DNA of 14,215 nucleotides. Origin: Burkholderiales bacterium UBA1834. Its GTDB lineage: Bacteria; Pseudomonadota; Gammaproteobacteria; Burkholderiales; Burkholderiaceae_C. Of this stretch, positions 6,011 through 13,025 are shown one piece after another. The position numbers were made by a program, and so were the translations under genes. How positions within the stretch are numbered: position 1 is the stretch's first letter; the number at the start of each line of letters is the position of its first letter. The notes under the pieces were generated by a model. That model was not told the DNA's origin. It did no database searches and saw nothing but the letters and a program-made list of their open reading frames with translations. Location: assembly GCA_002339015.1 (NCBI GenBank), contig DDJC01000075.1, positions 780 to 14,994 of the forward strand. The letters run 5' to 3'.

Positions 6011-7857
6011 GCATCCTGCACACCCTACCTGCCCTGGGCCGAGCGGCCTGCACCCTGCTCACCTCCTCCTCCATCCTTCTTCTGACCGCCTGCAGCGCGC
6101 TGGACCTGCCCTTCGCCAAGCGCGATGCGGATGGCACACTGGCCGAGGCCCCACCCTCCAGCGGACCGCTGGCCGACCAACGCGGCGCTCGCCTGGCGCT
6201 GGCCAATGTTCCGAAGGACAACGTGCCGCTGGCCGTCGAAGGCGCCCGTGCCCCCAATGCACCTTCGGTGATCACGCGCAGCCTGTCGCTCGACGCGCTC
6301 AAGGGCGGCACGGCAGCACCGGCCGTCAATGACGAGGACGAAGCCAAGGATGCCGTCGGCGCTCCCACCGACCCGCTGCGCCCCGAAGCCACCCTCAACC
6401 TGGACGACCGCGAAGCCGCCAAGGATCTCTGGGGCCGCGTGCGCCAGGGGTTCACCTTGCCGCCGTTGGAGTCCGAGCTCGTGGCCGACCATGAGCGTTG
6501 GTATGCCAGCCGACCTGATTACGTGCAGCGCATGACGGACCGGGCCAACCGCTACCTCTTCCACGTGGTCGAAGAAGTCGAGCGCCGCGGCATGCCGTCC
6601 GAACTGGCCCTGCTGCCCTTCATCGAGAGTGCCTTCAACCCGCAGGCCCTGTCCTCCGCCCGCGCGTCGGGCATCTGGCAGTTCATGCCCGCCACCGGCA
6701 AGGATTTCGAACTCAAGCAGAACCTGTTCCGCGACGACCGTCGTGACGTGCTGGCCTCCACCCGCGCCGCCATGGACTATCTGCAGCGTCTGTACCGCAT
6801 GTTCGGCGACTGGCACCTGGCCCTGGCTGCCTACAACTGGGGCGAGGGCAATGTGCAGCGCGCCATCGCCCGCAACACCAAGGCGGGCCTGCCCACCGAT
6901 TACCTCAGCCTGAACATGCCGGCCGAGACGCGACACTACGTGCCCAAGCTGCACGCCGTGCGCAACATCGTGGCCAACCCCGAGAACTACGGACTGGCCC
7001 TCAGTCCCATCGAGAACCACCCCTACTTCGTGAGCGTGCCCATCCAGCGCGACATGGACGTGGCCCTGGCCGCCCGCCTGGCCCAGCTCACCCAGGCCGA
7101 TTTCCAGGCACTCAACCCGTCGATGAACAAGCCCGTCATCCTGGCGGCGGGCACGCCCCAGATCCTGCTGCCTTACGACAACGCCAGCAGATTCATGCAC
7201 AACCTGTCGCACCACAAGGGCTCACTGGCCAGCTGGACGGCCTGGGTCGTGCCCAAGACGATGCGCACCTCCGAAGCCGCCAAGCGGCTGGGCATGACCG
7301 AATCCGAGCTCCGCGACATCAACCGCATCCCGCCACGCATGCTGGTCAAGGCCGGCTCCACCTTGCTGGTGCCGCGCTCGCAGCACCGCGAGCAGGATGT
7401 GTCGGAAAGCGTGGCCGACAACGCCATGATGACCCTGGCCCCGGACCTGCCGCCGATGCGCCGCATGACCGTCAAGGCCCGCAAGCGCGACACCGTGGCC
7501 AGCATCGCCCGCCGCTACAAGGTGAGCGCAGCCCAGGTGGCAGAGTGGAACAAGGTCCGCGTGGGCGCCAGCTTCAAGCGTGCGCAGGCAGTGGTGGTGT
7601 ATGTGCCGGTGAAGGCAGCGCGCGCGGTCGCCTCGCGTGACGATGACAGCAACCGCGCCAAGGCACGCGGCCGCAAGGCCTCCTCGGCCAAGACCCGCAC
7701 CAAGGGGGCCCGTGCCTCGACCAAGGTGGCATCCACCAAGTCCACCAGCAAGGCCCGCCAGGTGGCGTCGTCGCGCATTCAGGGCAAGATCAGGGTAGCG
7801 GCTCCGAGCCGTCAACAGCCCCGCGCCCGCGTGGTGGCGGCCAACAGCAACCCTTGA
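6007..7857 (+). CDS. mltD: Membrane-bound lytic murein transglycosylase D with LysM domains and a basic C-terminal tail
   Basis: MltD cleaves the glycan strands of peptidoglycan to 1,6-anhydromuramyl products. The 616-residue protein has a lipoprotein signal with lipobox LLTAC, lipidated Cys29 and Ser30 after it, which favours outer-membrane sorting. After a low-complexity spacer (about 30-135), the SLT domain runs from about 190 to 310, with catalytic Glu207 in FIESAFNP, then GIWQFMPATG and AAYNWGEGN. Two LysM-like wall-binding modules follow at about 410-458 and 487-535; the second is followed by a tail of roughly 80 residues very rich in Lys, Arg, Ala and Ser. E. coli MltD (about 450 residues) has no such tail. 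ATG 6007 is chosen over GTG 5986 because it gives the clean lipoprotein signal and an ATGA overlap with gloB. The mltD-gloB neighbourhood is also known in E. coli. Confidence 0.95.
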   Translation: MSILHTLPALGRAACTLLTSSSILLLTACSALDLPFAKRDADGTLAEAPPSSGPLADQRGARLALANVPKDNVPLAVEGARAPNAPSVITRSLSLDALKGGTAAPAVNDEDEAKDAVGAPTDPLRPEATLNLDDREAAKDLWGRVRQGFTLPPLESELVADHERWYASRPDYVQRMTDRANRYLFHVVEEVERRGMPSELALLPFIESAFNPQALSSARASGIWQFMPATGKDFELKQNLFRDDRRDVLASTRAAMDYLQRLYRMFGDWHLALAAYNWGEGNVQRAIARNTKAGLPTDYLSLNMPAETRHYVPKLHAVRNIVANPENYGLALSPIENHPYFVSVPIQRDMDVALAARLAQLTQADFQALNPSMNKPVILAAGTPQILLPYDNASRFMHNLSHHKGSLASWTAWVVPKTMRTSEAAKRLGMTESELRDINRIPPRMLVKAGSTLLVPRSQHREQDVSESVADNAMMTLAPDLPPMRRMTVKARKRDTVASIARRYKVSAAQVAEWNKVRVGASFKRAQAVVVYVPVKAARAVASRDDDSNRAKARGRKASSAKTRTKGARASTKVASTKSTSKARQVASSRIQGKIRVAAPSRQQPRARVVAANSNP

Positions 7858-7872
7858 GAGCGACGTTGGCGC

Positions 7873-8460
7873 TCAGCGGCGATCCATCAGCGCATGGGCG
7901 ATGGTGCCCAGATCCACATATTCCAGTTCACTGCCCACCGGCACGCCGCGGGCCAGGCGCGTCACGCGCACGCCTCGCTGCCGCAGTTGCTCCGACAACA
8001 CGTGGGCCGTCACCTCACCCTCGGCCGTGAAATTGGTGGCCAGCACCACCTCGTCGACCACGCCGTCGCTGGCGCGGTCCAGCAGGCGTGCCACACCGAT
8101 GTCGTGCATGCCCACCCCATCCAGCGGGCTCAAGGCACCGGCCAGCACGAAGTAAAGGCCCCGGTAGCTGCCACTGCGCTCCAGCGCGGCCTGGTCGGCC
8201 GGTGTCTCGACCACGCAGAGCAGGCGCGCATCGCGGGTTGGGTCCAGGCAGGTGGCGCAGATGCGGTCGCGGCTGAAGGTGTGGCAACGCTCGCAATGGC
8301 CGATCTCATCGACGGCCTGCAGCAGTGACTGCGCCAGGCGCACGGCGCCATTGCGGTCATGCTGAAGCAGATGGAAGGCCATGCGCTGCGCCGATTTCTG
8401 CCCCACGCCCGGCAAGGCCCGCAAGGCCTCGATCAACCGGTTGACGACTGGATCGGTCAC
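7873..8460 (-). CDS. recR: Recombination mediator protein RecR
   Basis: RecR works with RecO (and RecF) to load RecA on gapped single-stranded DNA. The 195-residue protein has the family layout: a helix-hairpin-helix (LPGVGQKSAQRMAFHLL, residues 16-32), a four-cysteine zinc finger (Cys56, Cys59, Cys68, Cys71) and a Toprim domain from about residue 79, starting LLCVVETPAD, with the Walker-B-like segments after it. The start is GTG 8460, supported by GAAGG seven bases upstream and by the expected length of about 198. It lies 19 bases after ebfC in the conserved dnaX-ebfC-recR order. Its end converges on mltD, with 15 bases between stops; those bases contain a 5-bp inverted repeat but no T-run, so a terminator is not evident. 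Confidence 0.96.
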   Translation of the reverse strand: MTDPVVNRLIEALRALPGVGQKSAQRMAFHLLQHDRNGAVRLAQSLLQAVDEIGHCERCHTFSRDRICATCLDPTRDARLLCVVETPADQAALERSGSYRGLYFVLAGALSPLDGVGMHDIGVARLLDRASDGVVDEVVLATNFTAEGEVTAHVLSEQLRQRGVRVTRLARGVPVGSELEYVDLGTIAHALMDRR

Positions 8461-8479
8461 AACAAGGCCTTCTGCGCGA

Positions 8480-8806
8480 TCAGAACGGGTACTTCATGCC
8501 GGGAGGCATGGGCATGCCCGCCGTCAGCTTGCCCATCTTCTCGGCGGAGGTGGCCTCGGCCTTGCGCACCGCATCGTTGAAGGCGGCGGCCACCAGGTCT
8601 TCCAGCATGTCCTTGTCATCGGCCAGCAGGCTGGGGTCGATGGTCACGCGCTTGACATCGTTCTTGCAGGTCATGATGACCTTGACCAGGCCGGCACCGG
8701 ACTGGCCTTCCACCTCGACCAGGGCCAGCTCGTCCTGGGCCTTCTTGAGGTTGTCCTGCATTTGCTGGGCTTGCTTCATCAAGCCGGCCAGTTGTCCTTT
8801 GAGCAT
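8480..8806 (-). CDS. ebfC: YbaB/EbfC family nucleoid-associated protein
   Basis: A 108-residue protein that fits the YbaB/EbfC family: small dimeric DNA-binding proteins usually encoded between dnaX and recR. It begins MLKGQLAGLMKQAQQMQDNL, an amphipathic helix, has the conserved central VEGQSGAGLVKVIMTCKND and IDPSLL, and a helical region to about residue 95, then a Met/Pro/Gly-rich end (GMPMPPGMKYPF), typical of the family. The start ATG 8806 has a strong ribosome binding site (AAAGGA, about six bases upstream). Function in the cell is only partly known: nucleoid association, and in some species regulation or help in repair. It lies 55 bases after dnaX and may also have its own promoter in that gap. 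Confidence 0.95.
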   Translation of the reverse strand: MLKGQLAGLMKQAQQMQDNLKKAQDELALVEVEGQSGAGLVKVIMTCKNDVKRVTIDPSLLADDKDMLEDLVAAAFNDAVRKAEATSAEKMGKLTAGMPMPPGMKYPF

Positions 8807-8833
8807 GGGGTGTCCTTTCGTTCAGATGCGGTG

Positions 8834-8865
8834 ATTGTCCGCCATGGCGGCACGAGGGATGTCAA
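8834..8865 (-). promoter_or_regulatory. Possible internal promoter for ebfC-recR
   Basis: On the minus strand a perfect TTGACA (8865-8860) overlaps the dnaX stop codon, and GACAAT (8839-8834) follows. The spacer of 20 bases is longer than the preferred 17, which weakens the call. The predicted start, near 8827, would give ebfC a leader of about 20 bases that includes its ribosome binding site. A 12-bp perfect palindrome (CCGCCATGGCGG, 8839-8850) sits in the spacer. Confidence 0.3.
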
Positions 8866-10883
8866 AGTGGGGCGATCGATCCGCCCACGATGCGGGCGCC
8901 GGGGTATTGCGCCAACAAGGCGTTGACCAGAGGATCCTGCTGGATCAGTGCCTCGGCGGCGGCCTGCCGGCCTGCCCGCGCGGCCTGTTCACGCAGCGCG
9001 GGCGTGTCCTTGGCAACGCCGGCCTCCAGCGCGATGCTGGCCTCATCGCCCAGCACCTTGCGAACGGCGGCAGTCAGCCGTTCCCGCTGGGTGTCGCTGC
9101 GCAGCGTTTCGCGCTCGACCCGCAGCGTCCAGACCGAGGCGCCGCCGTCCTCCTGCACGCCCACGCATTCAGCCTGCATGGCCAGCTCACGCACAAGGGC
9201 TGCCAGCAGACCTTCCTGCTGCATGCGGGCCACCAGATCGGCCCAACGATCCCCCAATGGGGTCGTTGGCACCACCGGGACCACGGTGCGCTCCGGCACG
9301 GACAAGGCGGCAGGCACAGGCGTGCCGGGTTCGGGTGCCGATCTCTGCGGCGTGGTCACGCGGGCCGGCCGCTCGTCGGGCAGATCGAACGGCGCGTCCT
9401 GCACATAGGTCGGTTCGTCATCGACGATCGGAATGTCCTGATCCCAGGGCGGAGTCTGGTCCGCCGCCGAAGTGCGTACTGGGGCAGCCGGCTCACGCCG
9501 TGGTTGTTCAGCAGGCGGCACGGGGCCCGCAACCGGCGATGGCGCGGCTGGCGTAAGGGCCTGCGGCACGACCGGATGAGGCTGCACAGCCCTCTGAGGC
9601 GGGGCCTGTGGTGCGGGTGCGGGTGCGGGTGCAGGAGAAGGCGCTGGGGAGATGGTGCGCTCGGCCACCATGCCGCCGGAGGGCCTGGACGCCGCCGCTG
9701 CGAGCGGTGCCGGAGCCTGCGCGGAGGGCCCGGCCGGCTTGACAGCCACCGGGCCTTCAGCTTTTGGGTGGTCGCGGCTCCTGTCCTGGGCCGGTTTGAA
9801 GGCCAGCCAGCGCAGCAAGATCATCTGCAGGCCAGCATGCTCGTCTGGCGCCAGGGCCAGCTCTGCACGTCCGTGCAAGGCCAGGCTGTAGAACAGTTGG
9901 CATTCGTCCGGCGCGAGGCGGCGCGACAGCGCCAGCCAGGGCGCCTTGTCCGGATCACTCTCGGCAAGACCCGGCACGCTTTGCAGCACGGCGATGTTCT
10001 GCAGCGCCGAGGCCAAGTCATCCAGCGTGCCCTGGGCCGACAAGCCCAGCCGGCGCAGGTTATCGCCGGCTTCAATCAGGGCCGGGCCGTCGCCGTCGGC
10101 CACGGCTTCGAGGATGGCCAGCACGTGCTGTCTATCCACCGAGCCCAGCATCTGCCGCACAACGGCCTCGTCCAGTTGCCCGCCGCCGTAGGCAATGGCC
10201 TGGTCCGTGAGCGACAGGCCATCACGCATCGAGCCGCGCGCGGCACGCGCCAGCAGGCGCAGCGCGCCCGGTTCGAAAGGCACGTGTTCTTGCGACAGCA
10301 CCTGCTCAAGGTGCTCATGCACGGTCTGCATGGCCATCGGGCGCAGGTTGAACTGCAGGCAGCGCGACAGCACCGTCACCGGCACCTTCTGTGGATCGGT
10401 GGTGGCCAGCACGAACTTCAGGTAATCCGGCGGCTCCTCCAGCGTCTTGAGCATCGCGTTGAACGCGGTGTTCGAGAGCATGTGCACTTCATCGATCATG
10501 TAGACCTTGAAGCGCCCTACCACCGGCTTGTAGACCGCCTGGTCCAGCAGCTGGGAGATCTCTTCGACGCCCCGATTGGAGGCCGCATCCATCTCGACGT
10601 AATCGACGAAACGCCCGGCATCGATGTCACGACAGGGCTGGCACTGGCCACAGGGCGTGGCTGTGATGCCGCCCTGGCCATCAGGCCCCGTGCAATTGAG
10701 CGATTTGGCCAGGATGCGCGACACCGTGGTCTTGCCGACACCACGGGTGCCCGTGAACAGGTAGGCGTGGTGCAGCCGTTGCTGCGTGAGCGCGTTGGCC
10801 AAAGCCTGGACCACATGGCCCTGGCCCACCATGGCCTCGAAACTGAGAGGGCGGTACTTGCGCGCCAGAACCGTCGATGTCAT
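8862..10883 (-). CDS. dnaX: DNA polymerase III subunit gamma/tau
   Basis: DnaX is the ATPase of the clamp loader and, as tau, holds the polymerase core and helicase together. The 673-residue protein has Walker A GTRGVGKT at 45-52, a zinc site at Cys64, Cys78, Cys81 and Cys84, Walker B VYMIDEVH at 127-134 and the arginine-finger region near LSRCLQF. After the clamp-loader domains, at about 363-544, comes an unusually Ala/Pro-rich linker, partly coded by a hexanucleotide repeat, then a C-terminal domain at about 545-673 that should be the tau part. I found no A-AAA-AAG-type slippery site that would give a short gamma form. The start at ATG 10883 matches the family opening (VLARKYRP). A TACAAT ends 7 bases upstream. 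The gene heads the dnaX-ebfC-recR group. Confidence 0.97.
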   Translation of the reverse strand: MTSTVLARKYRPLSFEAMVGQGHVVQALANALTQQRLHHAYLFTGTRGVGKTTVSRILAKSLNCTGPDGQGGITATPCGQCQPCRDIDAGRFVDYVEMDAASNRGVEEISQLLDQAVYKPVVGRFKVYMIDEVHMLSNTAFNAMLKTLEEPPDYLKFVLATTDPQKVPVTVLSRCLQFNLRPMAMQTVHEHLEQVLSQEHVPFEPGALRLLARAARGSMRDGLSLTDQAIAYGGGQLDEAVVRQMLGSVDRQHVLAILEAVADGDGPALIEAGDNLRRLGLSAQGTLDDLASALQNIAVLQSVPGLAESDPDKAPWLALSRRLAPDECQLFYSLALHGRAELALAPDEHAGLQMILLRWLAFKPAQDRSRDHPKAEGPVAVKPAGPSAQAPAPLAAAASRPSGGMVAERTISPAPSPAPAPAPAPQAPPQRAVQPHPVVPQALTPAAPSPVAGPVPPAEQPRREPAAPVRTSAADQTPPWDQDIPIVDDEPTYVQDAPFDLPDERPARVTTPQRSAPEPGTPVPAALSVPERTVVPVVPTTPLGDRWADLVARMQQEGLLAALVRELAMQAECVGVQEDGGASVWTLRVERETLRSDTQRERLTAAVRKVLGDEASIALEAGVAKDTPALREQAARAGRQAAAEALIQQDPLVNALLAQYPGARIVGGSIAPL
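9610..9632 (-). repeat. Hexanucleotide tandem repeat in the dnaX linker
   Basis: Three perfect GGGTGC units (plus-strand reading, 9615-9632) are preceded by a partial unit. On the coding strand they specify alternating Pro-Ala residues in the flexible linker of DnaX. Such units can change in number by slippage without breaking the frame. Confidence 0.85.
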
Positions 10884-10890
10884 GGCCGCG

Positions 10891-10896
10891 ATTGTA
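10891..10896 (-). promoter_or_regulatory. Candidate -10 element of dnaX, leaderless spacing
   Basis: TACAAT on the minus strand ends 7 bases before the dnaX ATG (10883). The usual start distance puts the first base of the mRNA at or next to the ATG. No Shine-Dalgarno sequence and no good -35 hexamer are seen. Confidence 0.45.
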
Positions 10897-11087
10897 GAGG
10901 CGTGCAGCGCGCCCCCGTGTGGACCGATATCGCCCCCTCATTCGCGGGGCGCAGTTTGGAGGGCTGGCAGGTTTGGCACACAGATCTGAACCAAAATCCA
11001 GGCTTTTGATACGCCCAGATACATTTGCCGCGTGATTCCACCACAATGCCCCCTGAATCCGGCCTATCAATCCCCTGCGTCCGGCTC

Positions 11088-11093
11088 TACAAT
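11088..11093 (+). promoter_or_regulatory. Candidate -10 element of rhlE
   Basis: TACAAT is five of six bases of the -10 consensus. If used, it gives a leader of about 155 bases before the rhlE ATG at 11256. The sequence 17 bases upstream (TATCAA) is a poor -35. Two weaker words upstream (11042, 11066) could be alternatives. Confidence 0.35.
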
Positions 11094-11190
11094 CCGCGGC
11101 ATCCAGACGCACGTTAAACGCCTCTCGGGTTTACCCCTGGGCGTGTTGGGCAGATGCTGACCGTGTCAAGAATCATATTTTTGTTCAGGT

Positions 11191-11205
11191 CCGAAATTTA
11201 TTCGG
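11191..11205 (+). other. Small hairpin in the rhlE leader
   Basis: CCGAA and TTCGG form a perfect 5-bp stem around the loop ATTTA, in an AT-rich leader 50 bases before the rhlE start codon. It could be an RNA structure that controls decay or translation; no known riboswitch is recognised. Confidence 0.35.
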
Positions 11206-11255
11206 CGCATCATCCCTGAATTTTTGCCCCTCTCAGCTTTTAAGGGCCAGCAGTC

Positions 11256-12596
<1,341 letters not shown>

Positions 12597-12612
12597 AACC
12601 CCATCCAGCAGC

Positions 12613-12640
12613 AAAAAACCCGGCACAGGCCGGGTTTTTT
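12613..12640 (+). terminator. Bidirectional rho-independent terminator after rhlE
   Basis: CCCGGC and GCCGGG pair perfectly around the loop ACAG, flanked by six A on the left and six T on the right. The symmetry lets it stop rhlE transcripts from the left and, on the minus strand, transcripts arriving from the small Ala/Lys-rich gene. It begins 16 bases after the rhlE stop. Confidence 0.95.
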
Positions 12641-12648
12641 CTTCACTG

Positions 12649-12673
12649 CACATGGGGTGTATCACCCCATGTG
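12649..12673. repeat. Perfect 25-nt palindrome (11-bp arms, 3-nt centre)
   Basis: CACATGGGGTG (12649-12659) and CACCCCATGTG (12663-12673) are exact reverse complements around TAT. It lies 8 bases from the stop of the small minus-strand gene and 8 bases from the terminator. No T-run follows it on either strand, so it is not a standard terminator on its own. It may be an RNA stem protecting the 3' end of the small mRNA or a protein-binding site. Confidence 0.85.
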
Positions 12674-12681
12674 GCGCTGAA

Positions 12682-12870
12682 TTACTTCGAGGCAGCAGCC
12701 GAGGCGGCCGAAGCAGCCTTCTTGGCCTTCTTGGCGGCCTTCTTGGCCTTCTTGGCGTGGGCGGAAGCAGCCTCCGAAGCAGCAGGTGCGGCGGCAGGGG
12801 CAGTGGCTTCAGCAGCAAAAGCACCAGCGGCGAACATGGAAGCGATCAGGGCAGCGGTCAGCTTTTTCAT
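12682..12870 (-). CDS. Small exported Ala/Lys-rich repeat protein, unknown function
   Basis: A 62-residue protein with a clean signal peptide (MKKLTAALIASMFAAGAFA, cleavage likely after residue 19 before Ala-Glu-Ala). The mature part is about 43 residues made mostly of Ala and Lys, with a doubled seven-residue unit AKKAKKA in the middle and an Ala/Ser end. The reading frame is supported by GGAG 8 bases before ATG 12870, by the signal peptide and by the hairpins after the stop. The product would be a small, strongly basic periplasmic or surface peptide, likely helical. Lysine/alanine repeat proteins are often labelled histone-like or TolA-like, but a signal peptide argues against a nucleoid role. 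I do not recognise a family with known function. It stands alone between hairpin-rich flanks. Confidence 0.75.
   Translation of the reverse strand: MKKLTAALIASMFAAGAFAAEATAPAAAPAASEAASAHAKKAKKAAKKAKKAASAASAAASK
12716..12757 (-). repeat. Two perfect 21-bp tandem repeats inside the small Ala/Lys-rich gene
   Basis: Positions 12716-12736 and 12737-12757 are identical over all 21 bases. Each unit encodes AKKAKKA, and each is itself built from the 9-base word GCCTTCTTG repeated. Because 21 is a multiple of three, gain or loss of a unit keeps the frame. Confidence 0.9.
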
Positions 12871-12892
12871 GGACTAGGCTCCAGAAAGGGTT

Positions 12893-12910
12893 GAAGTTAA
12901 ATTTGACTTC
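12893..12910. promoter_or_regulatory. Imperfect 18-bp palindrome upstream of the small exported gene
   Basis: GAAGTTAAATTTGACTTC is self-complementary except for one symmetric mismatch pair. It begins 23 bases before the small gene's ATG and overlaps a second inverted repeat (GACTT-CTA-AAGTC, 12905-12917). The position suits an operator or a leader structure; no regulator is identified. Confidence 0.4.
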
Positions 12911-12916
12911 TAAAGT

Positions 12917-12937
12917 CAGGCCTGAAACCCAGGCCTG
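12917..12937. repeat. Paired CAGGCCTG palindromes that can form an 8-bp hairpin
   Basis: Two identical copies of the self-complementary word CAGGCCTG (12917-12924 and 12930-12937) are separated by AAACC. Being palindromic, they can pair with each other as an 8-bp stem with a five-base loop, or act as two side-by-side protein sites with centres 13 bp apart. They lie about 47-67 bases upstream of the small gene and 88 or more bases after the oxygenase stop on the minus strand. No T-run follows, so a terminator is unlikely. Confidence 0.6.
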
Positions 12938-13025
12938 TGCGTGTTCAACGCAGCCTTCAAGTGGCCGGTTGACAAATCATCCACACCGGATGCGCAAGCT
13001 GACTGGAAGCTGAAGCCCCTCGGAT

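Larger units (their letters stand above)
10884..11255. other. Divergent intergenic region between dnaX and rhlE (372 bp)
   Basis: No gene is supported here; the open frames that enter from the dnaX side are antisense shadows. The dnaX end holds its -10-like element. Between 11042 and 11093 three -10-like words recur on the plus strand (CACAAT, ATCAAT, TACAAT, about 22-24 bases apart). From about 11160 to 11245 the DNA is markedly richer in A and T than its surroundings and contains a small perfect hairpin. Most of this region is probably the promoter and leader of rhlE. Confidence 0.75.

Noticed and set aside
6025..7215. Minus-strand open frame of 396 codons opposite mltD
   Set aside because: Gly/Val/His/Gln-rich antisense artefact of GC-rich codon use; mltD has a lipobox, SLT and LysM motifs in the other strand.
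7858..7874. GAGCG/CGCTC stem between the converging mltD and recR stops as a shared terminator
   Set aside because: Only 5 bp, no T-run on either strand and it overlaps the recR stop codon.
8835..11009. Very long plus-strand open frame (over 700 codons) opposite dnaX
   Set aside because: It is the antisense shadow of dnaX in high-GC DNA. Its composition (His, Gln, Arg and Gly rich) is typical of such shadows, and dnaX has all catalytic motifs.
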